From contig PABB01000065.1 in assembly GCA_002702655.1 (NCBI GenBank), forward strand, positions 1 through 56,226: a stretch of 56,226 bases of DNA. Reading direction: 5' to 3'. The translations under genes and the position numbers were made by a program. Position 1 is the stretch's first letter, and every line of letters begins with the position of its first letter. Shown here one piece after another: positions 8,851 to 17,458 of this stretch. This DNA is from Planctomycetaceae bacterium (GTDB lineage Bacteria > Planctomycetota > Planctomycetia > Pirellulales > Lacipirellulaceae). The notes beneath the pieces were generated by a model, which was not told where the DNA came from, ran no database searches, and saw nothing but the letters and a program-made list of their open reading frames with translations.

Positions 8851-8885
8851 ATGGCCCAGCGCGGACTCGGTGCGCGCTGGGCCAT
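8851..8885 (+). terminator. Strong hairpin, probable terminator
   Basis: A 13-bp perfect stem (ATGGCCCAGCGCG / CGCGCTGGGCCAT) with a 9-base loop is followed by TTCTTA. It sits after the stop of the small PEP-CTERM gene and before the GH39-like gene. The T tract is short, so termination may be partial. Confidence 0.6.
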
Positions 8886-8944
8886 TTCTTACGGGCGCGA
8901 CGACGGGGCAGCGTCGCGCCCGATTTGACAAGACCGGTGACAGA

Positions 8945-11215
8945 ATGAAGAGCTTCCAAGTCGTACTTGGGGTGGCCTTGCTCGGTGCGTGCGTGCGTAT
9001 GGCGGTCGCCGCCGATTACCCGTATGCAAGCGTCGGACCTCAGAGCGCCGCACTGAGCGTAACCACCTCCGGCGGCGCTGCATTCAACAACAAACTGCTC
9101 GGCCTCAATACAAACTTCCCCGAGAACCAGTACGGCAGCGACGGCTACAACGACGCCGACGGGCAAGCGCTGATCACGGCTTGGACGCCCCCTGCGCTGC
9201 GATTTCCGCACGGCGTCTGGTCGAACTTCTACGACTGGGAGGTTGACGGCCGCCGCATCTACGACGACTACGACACGTCCTACCGGGGCGCCGTGGAAAA
9301 CTTCCCCAATCTGCGTTATGGGTTTCCCGGATTCACGACGCTGCACGACAATCTGGGCTTCGACGTCCTGTTTACCTGGAACGTCAACTACGACAGCCCG
9401 GCAAAGGGCGTTGCCAGGCTGCTCGACCACACGGCGAAGGGGTTCGACGTCAATCGGATCGAACTTGGCAACGAGACCTTTTGGCTCAATCAGCGAAGCA
9501 ATGCCGTCGCAACTCCTGGGTTGTACGTTGCGGTCGCCGAGGCGCACTCGCAGGCCCTCAAGGCGGTGGACCCGAGTATCCAGATCTCTGTGCCGGTGAC
9601 CTGGAGGACGACCGGCCATCACGTGCCTTGGAACGCCGCCCTGGCGGCCAACCAGAGCTACTTCGACGCAGTGACGCTGCACAAATACATCCGTCCTGGT
9701 GATTCGACCGCTGGGTTGGAGGAGGTCCTCGGCGCACGGAGCCAGATGATCCAGACCGCCGAGGCCATCCGCGCCCAATTCCCGGGCAAGCCAATCTGGC
9801 TTTCCGAGTGGAGCGTCGATGCGGGAGCGAACGCCGTGAGCGTCCTGGGAATGTCGGACGTCTACTTGGGGCTCATCGAACGGCCCGATTTGTTTGAATC
9901 GTCGGAATATTTCCAGATCCACAACCATGACCCCTTGGTGATTTACGACAAGTTCGCAAATCCCAAGCACGTGAAGACAACTCGCGGCGCCGCTTACGAC
10001 ATCCTCCGCAACGTCTTCCTGGACAGCGAGGTCCTGTCGGGAGTCATGACCTCCAGCGAGATCGTGCCCGGGTTGGACGCCGCCTCGGCGAAAGCCGTGC
10101 TCAATGATGGCGAACTCGTCGTTTACGCCGTCAATAAATCACCCGTCGGCGTGCCGCTGAGCCTAGATATCGACAACCTGCCGTACGCGGGCGCGTATGT
10201 GCATGAAGCGTTGCAGTTCAGCAGCGTGAACGACTTCCCCACATTTGATCTGGGCGATAGTGCGCTGACGCCTGTCGCGTCGACACCAGGCTCCATCACG
10301 CTTCCCCCGCTGTCAATCAGCGTGTTAAGCGGGTTTGCGTTGCAGCAGCCAGTTAACTACGGCGCATTAGTTGCGGGCTGGGACACTTGGGATAGCGGCG
10401 CCACGCCCTCCGCTTCTGTCACCGCCTCTGGCGTAACCGCGTCCGCTGCCACAACGTCAGAAGGGCTAGCCTGGCATACTAACGACGGGCGGGGCGCTAG
10501 CGCGGACGGCGATTGGGGAACCTTCGCGGGCCCCCCAGCGGCCAGCGTTGTTGCCGGGGATGGCGTGCAAGGTGAAAACCTCGAGTTGCCCAACGCCACC
10601 ACCGGCGGCACGATCACCTTCACGATCACAAACAACGGCGCCAGCGACATCGAACTGGACGGCTTCCATTTCGATGCCTATGCCTTCCGCCCTAAAGCGG
10701 CCAGGGCCTACGAATTGAGCGTGGCTTCGGGAGATATTACCAACGGAGTGATTTACACGTCCGCGGACGATGAGATCACCAGCGTCACCGGCGCCTGGGA
10801 TAACCTGGCTCATGATGATATTAGCCACTCCCTGTCAGGGCTTGCCGACAACATTCTCGAAGTTGGCGGGACCGTCGAGTTCTCGTTGGCTTTCTCCAGC
10901 GGCGAGGGTGACGGCTCCGGCGGCCACGATCTCTGGATTGACAATGTCGCCGTCACGGGCGCCCTGCAGTCGATCGCTGGCGATTTCGACCTCGATGGCG
11001 ACGTGGATGGGGCCGACTTCCTGGAATGGCAACGCAACAATAGCACGGTAGCTGGCCTTGCGGACTGGCAGAGCAACTACGGTGATTTTTCGTCGGCGAC
11101 CGCATCCTCCGCCACTGTTCCCGAACCCAGTGCGATGGTGCTCATTGCTTGCGGATCAATGGCGGGTCTGTCAGAAGTGCTGTGGAGGCGCCGCCGTGGT
11201 CTTCTGGGAATCTAA
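8945..11215 (+). CDS. GH39/GH51-like glycoside hydrolase with dockerin-like motif and PEP-CTERM tail
   Basis: 756 residues from the ATG at 8945, which opens the signal peptide MKSFQVVLGVALLGACVRMAVAA; the longer frame from 8708 runs through the previous gene. Residues ~30-470 form a clan GH-A TIM-barrel enzyme followed by a small beta domain: RFPHGVWSNFYDWE, ELGNE with the acid/base Glu177, and WLSEWSV with the nucleophile Glu288. Family members act on alpha-L-arabinofuranosides, beta-xylosides or related sugars; the substrate here is open. Residues ~475-675 are a beta domain shared with two other proteins in this window (starts LVAGWDTWD). Then come the dockerin-like DLDGDVDGADFLEWQRN and a PEP-CTERM end (VPEPSA, helix, RRRR). 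A paralog of the barrel lies at 20680-22152. It overlaps the next gene by 20 bases. Confidence 0.8.
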   Translation: MKSFQVVLGVALLGACVRMAVAADYPYASVGPQSAALSVTTSGGAAFNNKLLGLNTNFPENQYGSDGYNDADGQALITAWTPPALRFPHGVWSNFYDWEVDGRRIYDDYDTSYRGAVENFPNLRYGFPGFTTLHDNLGFDVLFTWNVNYDSPAKGVARLLDHTAKGFDVNRIELGNETFWLNQRSNAVATPGLYVAVAEAHSQALKAVDPSIQISVPVTWRTTGHHVPWNAALAANQSYFDAVTLHKYIRPGDSTAGLEEVLGARSQMIQTAEAIRAQFPGKPIWLSEWSVDAGANAVSVLGMSDVYLGLIERPDLFESSEYFQIHNHDPLVIYDKFANPKHVKTTRGAAYDILRNVFLDSEVLSGVMTSSEIVPGLDAASAKAVLNDGELVVYAVNKSPVGVPLSLDIDNLPYAGAYVHEALQFSSVNDFPTFDLGDSALTPVASTPGSITLPPLSISVLSGFALQQPVNYGALVAGWDTWDSGATPSASVTASGVTASAATTSEGLAWHTNDGRGASADGDWGTFAGPPAASVVAGDGVQGENLELPNATTGGTITFTITNNGASDIELDGFHFDAYAFRPKAARAYELSVASGDITNGVIYTSADDEITSVTGAWDNLAHDDISHSLSGLADNILEVGGTVEFSLAFSSGEGDGSGGHDLWIDNVAVTGALQSIAGDFDLDGDVDGADFLEWQRNNSTVAGLADWQSNYGDFSSATASSATVPEPSAMVLIACGSMAGLSEVLWRRRRGLLGI

Positions 11216-12908
11216 AGCGTTTGCTGTTGTCAGGCTGCTGGTCGTCTTCGGTTGCAGCCATGCCGTCTCATACGGGCAGCTCCCGCTCTATACGGAGGGG
11301 CCGGGCGTTAATCCGCCCTTCGATGAAATCCGGGACGATATCACCAATGGCTATTCCGGAACGCTCATTGACGTGAACAACGAAGTGGTGGAGGGAGGGC
11401 TCTACGGCGCGCTTGATACCGAGGACAACCTCCGACTGCACACGCTTGCCAATTCCTCAATCTCCGAAAGCAATTTCGACCAGTGGAGTCGTTGGTACCA
11501 GAGGGACGGGGCGACGCAGATCTTTCGGCTGTTCCCTGGCGAGGAGAACGTTCGCAACGACCGACCGTTGGCGGCTCGCGTCGAAGCATTTGACGCCAAC
11601 ACAGGATGGAACGTCGCCGACGGCGAATGGCACGATTGGGTGGCCCGCTACACGATCATCAAGCCGATCAACGCGGCGATTTTTCAGGCTAAAGACAATG
11701 ACGACGATGCCTGGTCGGTGCATTTGAACATGGACTCAGACGGAAGGGTCTCCGTGACGCACAGGCGCCCGCTGCCTGGTCAGCCTAAGACCGAGACTCT
11801 CGTCGACAATGCGATTGGACAGCCGTTCGACGTCCGTGTGCGGGATAACGGGCTCGACTACGAGGTTTACTTTGGCAACCAGACGCAGCCTTTCGCATCA
11901 GGTCAGTACGTGCGCAATGACGAGCCTGGGGACAACTCCGACACGCGATTCCGCTGGGGCATCTACGTCGGCGCCCAGGAGGTCACGAGCGAAGCAATGA
12001 TCTTTGTCAGCCATGCATCGGTTGATCCGAGTATCGATTTTCCCGCCGACCCAGACTACGGCCCATTGGTCGCCGGCTGGGAGACCTGGAGCGAGGTCGC
12101 GAAAGATACTTGGAATGCAACTCAAACCGCAGGAGTCGCGGCCCAAGCGGTCGGGACGCCTGAGGATGGAGGCGTGTGGTTTAACTTCAGTAACGCCACC
12201 GTCGAAAACCTGGCCAGCAGCGACGGACGGTACGGAGCCTTGGGGCCGACTGGGGCCGATGCCACCGTGGACGAGCCTGCGGATGGCGTGACGTTATCCA
12301 ACGGCTTCGACGGGTTCATCGACTTTACGTTGACGGACGCCACTGGAACCGCCAGGACCTTGACTGGATTTCATTTTGACGTTGGCGCCTTTCGCCCGAA
12401 TGCCGCGACACATTGGCAGCTGGAGGTGCTTGCGGGCAGCGACGTCACCGCAGGCGTTCTGGCAACGGGGACCGCGACCGTGTTGGCGGGACCAATGCAA
12501 GGCGATGAATCAATCAATCTCACAGGGATGGCTGACAACACGCTGGATGCCCATGGCTCGGTGACGTTCCGCCTGAATTTCACTGGCGGCGGCGGGGATT
12601 CCGAATCGCCTGACAGTGGTCACCATTTGTTTTTGGACAATGTGGGCGTCACCGGACTGCCCGTCGGCTTGCCAGGGGACTACGACGGCGATGGCGATGT
12701 CGATGGCGCCGACTTCATGGAGTGGCAGCGCAACGACGCCACAGCGGCTGCGCTCACAGTCTGGCAGGACAACTTCGGATCGGCGGCTCTGTTGGGGGCT
12801 CCGGAACCTGCTTTTCTGCCGGTTCCGGAGCCGTCCAGCGTTGCACTCATCATGATTGCCGCAGGGGCATGCTGTCGACCTCGACGTATCGCAGAGAGAA
12901 TCGGCTGA
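11196..12908 (+). CDS. Secreted PEP-CTERM protein with concanavalin-like domain and shared beta domain
   Basis: 570 residues from a GTG at 11196. I chose this start because GGAGG (11184-11188) is seven bases before it and a signal peptide follows (VVRLLVVFGCSHAVSYGQ). It overlaps the stop of the GH39-like gene by 20 bases, so translation is probably coupled. Residues ~30-285 look like a concanavalin-type beta sandwich of the kind found in polysaccharide lyases (WSRWYQRDGATQIFRLFPGE, WGIYVGAQ), but I see no catalytic signature I can name. Residues ~288-490 are the same beta domain as in the preceding gene (LVAGWETWS, LTGFHFDVGAFRPNAA, HLFLDNVGVTG). The end is a dockerin-like GDYDGDGDVDGADFMEWQR and a PEP-CTERM tail (VPEPSSVA, helix, CRPRR). 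Confidence 0.78.
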   Translation: MVFWESKAFAVVRLLVVFGCSHAVSYGQLPLYTEGPGVNPPFDEIRDDITNGYSGTLIDVNNEVVEGGLYGALDTEDNLRLHTLANSSISESNFDQWSRWYQRDGATQIFRLFPGEENVRNDRPLAARVEAFDANTGWNVADGEWHDWVARYTIIKPINAAIFQAKDNDDDAWSVHLNMDSDGRVSVTHRRPLPGQPKTETLVDNAIGQPFDVRVRDNGLDYEVYFGNQTQPFASGQYVRNDEPGDNSDTRFRWGIYVGAQEVTSEAMIFVSHASVDPSIDFPADPDYGPLVAGWETWSEVAKDTWNATQTAGVAAQAVGTPEDGGVWFNFSNATVENLASSDGRYGALGPTGADATVDEPADGVTLSNGFDGFIDFTLTDATGTARTLTGFHFDVGAFRPNAATHWQLEVLAGSDVTAGVLATGTATVLAGPMQGDESINLTGMADNTLDAHGSVTFRLNFTGGGGDSESPDSGHHLFLDNVGVTGLPVGLPGDYDGDGDVDGADFMEWQRNDATAAALTVWQDNFGSAALLGAPEPAFLPVPEPSSVALIMIAAGACCRPRRIAERIG

Positions 12909-13193
12909 TGAATCTGCGCGTTGGCGCGTCACTTGGGCCGGGGAGGCGTGACGCAGTACTTGCTTGCGAAAGTTCTTAACGGAATTCGGGCGGCGCGAAG
13001 TTCGCCACTCTCAATAAGTGTCGTTCCCTTGTTGCTGCCATCCGTTGGGACGGGCCAACGCGATGCATGTGCAGTCTAACGACATGCCAGTTAATCAGCA
13101 GACGCACTGGCCGGCCGCCACTGCCGCAGCACGCTTCTGCTGCCTTGGAAGGTTGAACGAAATCGGTTCTTTGTGGGCCAGCAACGGTGAAGT

Positions 13194-14135
13194 ATGAGAA
13201 GCGTACTATGCCTATCGCTGCTTGTGATCGCAGGTCCGGTCATCGATGGATGGCTTGAGTTGCCCTCACGGACGTGTCAGGCCGAGCGGCCGCGCGGGGA
13301 CGACCGTCGGCAAGCACCGGGACCAAGCAAGAACGTTTTGCGCCCGCCCGCCGGGCGACTGGCCATCGTCATTGACGGAAACTCGCCGGACCCCGACGAC
13401 ATCGGCGCCACGGCCGTCATGTTTGGCTTGCTGGGCAAAGCCGGTTTAACCGACCGTTTGGTCCATCTCTCACACTGCTGCGATCTGCGGCCAACCAATC
13501 GCATTTCAAGACAGGACGAATTGCGTCGCCAAAGAGTCCTGGACCAACTCTGCCAGGATGGAATTTCCCATTTCGGCCCCTTCGAGAATCTGAAACGACA
13601 ATTCAACTGTCGTCGCGAGCAAGAAGAGGCGGTGCGAGATCTGCGCAATGCCGTCAATGCGTCGTCGGCGGATAGTCCCTTGTGGATTATTGAAGCCGGC
13701 GAGCCCGACGTGATTGGTTACGCGTTGCAGGGAGCGGAGGCATCCACGCTCGAGCATGTGCACGTCGTTTCTCACCATCCCGCCAATGACAACAGCGGCG
13801 ACTTCTTTCGATGGCCTGAGATCCTTGCATTCGGAATCAAGGAGCACCAGGTCGGCGATCAAAACGAGCTGTTGCAAACCGCCAAGAAACCATGGGACTG
13901 GGCTCGCGAGCATTCCGCCAAGGAGATTGCGTGGATCTGGGATTGTCTGGCATACGCCGAACGTGACGGAGTGGTGAAGTTCCAGGCCAACAAGTTCGAT
14001 TGCTCGGATGCGGGCATGCTTTACTGGTGGATGACAGGGGCCGACGAGGGGGGCGAGACTCGCTCGACGCCGGCTGACTTCAAGGAAGTCCTCGCGGGCC
14101 GTTCACCAACGCCGCCGCCGCGCACGGCGGATTGA
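13194..14135 (+). CDS. Secreted nucleoside-hydrolase-like protein of unknown substrate
   Basis: 313 residues with an N-terminal signal segment. The core begins AIVIDGNSPDPDDIGATAV, a D-x-D-P-D-D stretch close to the Ca-binding DxDxxxDD motif of inosine/uridine nucleoside hydrolases and DUF1593 proteins. The rest (LTDRLVHLSHCCDL; HVVSHHPANDNSGDFFRW; WIWDCLAY) fits a Rossmann-like hydrolase with a conserved His/Asn-rich patch. Relatives sit in polysaccharide degradation loci of planctomycetes and may cleave a sugar glycoside bond, but I know of no proven reaction. It lies 57 bases before a GH78 gene on the same strand and should be co-transcribed with it. The fold call is moderately sure, the function unknown. 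Confidence 0.6.
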   Translation: MRSVLCLSLLVIAGPVIDGWLELPSRTCQAERPRGDDRRQAPGPSKNVLRPPAGRLAIVIDGNSPDPDDIGATAVMFGLLGKAGLTDRLVHLSHCCDLRPTNRISRQDELRRQRVLDQLCQDGISHFGPFENLKRQFNCRREQEEAVRDLRNAVNASSADSPLWIIEAGEPDVIGYALQGAEASTLEHVHVVSHHPANDNSGDFFRWPEILAFGIKEHQVGDQNELLQTAKKPWDWAREHSAKEIAWIWDCLAYAERDGVVKFQANKFDCSDAGMLYWWMTGADEGGETRSTPADFKEVLAGRSPTPPPRTAD

Positions 14136-14192
14136 GAGCATGCTGCGAATCGACGCGTTCTTCAGACCAGCCTCCAATGAGATGTATTTGCG

Positions 14193-16556
14193 ATGAAAAG
14201 AATCAGCTTAGCGATACTGGCCGCGGCCACGTGGGTTTCGGCGATGGAGACTGCCGACGGCGAAGTCCCCTGGGAAGCGCAGTGGATCTGGCAGCAGGAG
14301 GCTGGTCCTGCGAACGCCTGGGTGGCGTTCCGAAAAAAGGTGAGCGTAGATTCCTTGCCGCAGCAGGCGATTGCGCGCATTTCTGCGGACAGCAAATACT
14401 GGCTATGGATCAACGGCGAGTTAGTCGTGTTTGAGGGCGGCGCAGCGCGGGGCCCCCGTCCGCACGGGCCTTGGCAACGAGTCAAGAACATCTGGGAGCT
14501 TCCGCCGAAGGAGAAGCCGTCGAACTCTTGGTACGACGAGATCGACATCACGAACTTTCTCCGGAGAGGGGACAATACCATCGCGGTCCTCGTCTGGTAC
14601 TGGGGGCGAGAAACGCTCAAGGGAACGCACGTCGACAGCGGCCAAGGGGGCTTTCTCTTTCAAGCGAAAACCGGCGATACAACGATCGTCAGCGATTCAA
14701 GCTGGAAAGTCAAAGCAGACGTCGCCTACGCGTGTGACAGCGGAGATACCGGCAAGAGCATCGTGCCCTACAACGTGAAGTATGACGCGCGGAAAGAACT
14801 GGGCGATTGGACGATGCCGGAGTATGCGGACGACGGTTGGGCGGCTGCCACGGAAAAGGGGCGACCGCCAAGTGCCCCCTGGTTCGAAATGGAAAAGAAC
14901 TATGTGCCGCCGCTGGTCAACCATGGTTTGAAGCACTACGCCAACTACCCCGAGTCTCAATTCCCATTCACCAGCAGCGGCGAGACGATCCGGTGCATTC
15001 TGCCTTTCAACAAACAGATTACGCCCTATCTGGAAGTGGAATGCGAAGCGGGCCAGCAGATCGAGATCTCGACTGACAATAGAAACAACAAGATCAACGG
15101 CTACTACACGACAAAACAGGGAGGGCAATCGTTCGAGTCCTTTTCCTGGATGAGCGGCAACGAGGTGCACTACAAGATTCCAGCGGGCGTTAAGGTCATC
15201 TCGCTTAAGTACCGCTGGACGAGCGTCGGCGAATTGGCGGGGGATTTCCAGTGCAGCGATCCGTTCTACACGCGCCTCTGGTGGATGGGACGCAACACGT
15301 TGTTTGTGTGTGCACGCGACAATTTTATGGATTGTCCCGATCGCGAACGCGCCCTGTGGATCGGCGATGTGGCGGATCAGGCCGGCTACTTGTTCTACTG
15401 CATGGATGACGCAGGGCGTCAGCTACTCAAGAAGGCGATTCGGGTCACCATGGCCTTCAGCGACGACGGCGTGTTTGGAGCGCTCGGGCCGCTGCGACTG
15501 CGCGAGCTGCCAAGCCAGAGCCTTCAGTTCGTCGACGGGGCGGTGTGGCAGTATTACATGAACACTGGCGATAAGCAGACGCTTCGCTACGCGTATCCCT
15601 ACGTCCGAGCCTACCTGGCGAAGTGGACGATGGGCACGAACGGTCTGCCCGAACATCGTCGCGGCGGCTTGGATGCTTGGGACTGGTACGACTGGGGCCA
15701 GAAAAGCACGCTTGACAAAGACGTCATCCAGCCCGCGCTTTATTTCATTGCCCTAAAAAGTGCATCCAAGATGGCACGCGTTCTTGGCGAGGCGGAGGAT
15801 GTCGCTTGGTACGAGAGACGCATTCGCAGTATCGCGGAGTCTTTCGACCGGGAGTTCTGGCACGGAGAGTATTACAGCAGCGATCCGCTGAAATTCCAAG
15901 ACGATCGAGCAAACAGTCTGGCAATCGTTTCGGAGCTTGCCAGCAAGGACAAGCATCAGGCGATCGCGCGCTCTGTGCTGATACCTAACTACTATTGCAG
16001 CCCGCACTTCGAGTGGATGGTTGAGGAGTCGCTGTGTCTTGCTGGAATGCCTGATGCGGCGCTCAAGCGAATGAAAGATCGCTATCAGAGCCAAGTCGAG
16101 CGTGAAAACATGAGCACGCTCTACGAGATGTTCCCCAACGGAGGGACGTACAACCATGCGTGGAATGCTCCCAACACGATCCTGTCGAAGTACATCGCCG
16201 GAGTCAGCCCGACAAAACCCGGTTGGCGAGAATTTCACGTGTTGCCGGCCATGGCGCTTCTGGGTTCCATCGAGACAACAGTCCCCAGCCAAAGTGGCGA
16301 TATCGAGGTCCAAATACGTCGTGAAGACGGGACTTTTCGCGTGGATCTTGTGTCTCCGCCCGGCACGGCAGCCATTGTTGGCATCCCGAATGCGAAGAGG
16401 GACATCGCCGTCATTCGCGCGAATAACGCGGTGATCTGGCGCGACAATGCTTTCGTGGGGCAAATCGAGGGCATCGAAGCCGCCGGGTCCGAAGAAGGTT
16501 TCATGAAATTTCGCGTCTCGGATGGAACGTGGAGCATCTCTGCCGATTATCGATAG
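14193..16556 (+). CDS. GH78 alpha-L-rhamnosidase
   Basis: 787 residues with signal peptide MKRISLAILAAATWVSAMETADG. An N-terminal beta sandwich (residues ~25-200: WLWINGELVV, then DNTIAVLVWYWGRET) is like the accessory sugar-binding domain of rhamnosidases. A second beta domain follows, then the (alpha/alpha)6 barrel from about residue 370. The active-site strip reads MDCPDRERALWIGDVADQ, with Asp380 and Glu385 in the places of the catalytic Asp and general acid. A later STLYEMFPNGGTYNHAWNA supplies the candidate base Glu and the typical His-Trp end. It removes terminal alpha-L-rhamnose by inversion. The motif departs from the DCPQRDE form of the 55.6-kb homolog. It is exported and sits in a plus-strand run with other glycan enzymes. 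Confidence 0.85.
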   Translation: MKRISLAILAAATWVSAMETADGEVPWEAQWIWQQEAGPANAWVAFRKKVSVDSLPQQAIARISADSKYWLWINGELVVFEGGAARGPRPHGPWQRVKNIWELPPKEKPSNSWYDEIDITNFLRRGDNTIAVLVWYWGRETLKGTHVDSGQGGFLFQAKTGDTTIVSDSSWKVKADVAYACDSGDTGKSIVPYNVKYDARKELGDWTMPEYADDGWAAATEKGRPPSAPWFEMEKNYVPPLVNHGLKHYANYPESQFPFTSSGETIRCILPFNKQITPYLEVECEAGQQIEISTDNRNNKINGYYTTKQGGQSFESFSWMSGNEVHYKIPAGVKVISLKYRWTSVGELAGDFQCSDPFYTRLWWMGRNTLFVCARDNFMDCPDRERALWIGDVADQAGYLFYCMDDAGRQLLKKAIRVTMAFSDDGVFGALGPLRLRELPSQSLQFVDGAVWQYYMNTGDKQTLRYAYPYVRAYLAKWTMGTNGLPEHRRGGLDAWDWYDWGQKSTLDKDVIQPALYFIALKSASKMARVLGEAEDVAWYERRIRSIAESFDREFWHGEYYSSDPLKFQDDRANSLAIVSELASKDKHQAIARSVLIPNYYCSPHFEWMVEESLCLAGMPDAALKRMKDRYQSQVERENMSTLYEMFPNGGTYNHAWNAPNTILSKYIAGVSPTKPGWREFHVLPAMALLGSIETTVPSQSGDIEVQIRREDGTFRVDLVSPPGTAAIVGIPNAKRDIAVIRANNAVIWRDNAFVGQIEGIEAAGSEEGFMKFRVSDGTWSISADYR

Positions 16557-16602
16557 TTCACTTTCGAAACGAAGGACCATCCTGGGGGACAGGGCTACGC
16601 CA

Positions 16603-17266
16603 ATGAAGATTCTGCGATCTGTTCTCGTCGTTTGCTCGTTGTGTCTTCCCGCCAACTCGCTAGCCGACAAATTGAGCTGTGATGAGGGCTGGAGGTTTAT
16701 TCACGCGAATCCCCGCGGCGCCGAGGCAGTTGCTTTCCCTGATGGCACGTGGCGGATGCTCGATCTGCCGCACGATTGGAGCGTCGAAGGGGAGTATGAA
16801 TGGAACGCCGGTCCTGAGAATGGAGGAAACCTTCGCCAAGGACGTTGGGCTGACCTGGGAGGGCGGGGGAGTGGATGTCGACTTCGGCGGGGAACAGGCT
16901 GAGGACGCCGAAGTCGTCGGAGGTCGGTGTTCCAGAAACGGTCGAAATTACAACGGCTCGGGCTTTGTCGACATGGGCAAGATGAAAGGCGCCTACGTTG
17001 AGTGGTATCGCGAGAACGATGGCGACGCTGCGAAAGCGACGCTCTCGATTCGCTACAGCGGCAGGCCCGCCGACAAAGAAGCCATGCGCGTCCACGTGAG
17101 CGTCAACGGAACATCGGAGGAGCTTGCTTTGCAGCCTGCCGCCAACTGGGGCAAGCAGTGGCGCAATGCTGCTGTGCCGATCACTTTAGATCGCGGTGCA
17201 AACACCATCCGACTGACCGCGGTTGACGATCGGGGCCTCTTGATCGATGAAATAGCGATCAAGTGA
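16603..17266 (+). pseudogene. GH2 remnant: N-terminal fragment joined out of frame to a C-terminal carbohydrate-binding domain
   Basis: From the ATG at 16603 the frame encodes a signal peptide (MKILRSVLVVCSLCLPANSLA) and then the start of a GH2 sugar-binding domain, including WRMLDLPHDWSVEGEYEWN, a hallmark of beta-galactosidase-like enzymes. This frame ends at 16902. From about 16850 another frame carries a domain reading EQAEDAEVVGG, NGSGFVDMGKMKGAYVEWY and ANTIRLTAVDDRGLLIDEI, a CBM6/CBM35-like sandwich of the kind often found at the C-terminus of GH2 proteins. The two halves are in different frames and the whole catalytic barrel (about 600 residues or more) is missing. I read this as a large internal deletion plus frameshift. 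The C-terminal part alone could still be translated from an internal start, but there is no signal peptide. Confidence 0.75.
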
Positions 17267-17458
17267 TGAGCTGACAGATGCTCACTGCGCATTGGAAAGG
17301 AACGGACGCTCGGTCGGATCCGGCGGCCTCGGATTGACCTATTGTGCAGATCGAGCGATGACATCGACAGTCAAAGCAGTTGCGTTCAGTGGACAAACGT
17401 CCTTCCCTCGTTCGTTCTTCCTCCCCGCTTTGAACTCCGCGCCGGATCCAAGAGTGGA

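Noticed and set aside
8819-9970. 383-residue minus-strand open frame
   Set aside because: It lies antisense to the clear GH39-like gene, whose catalytic motifs are in the plus frame; the Arg/Val-rich text is a shadow.
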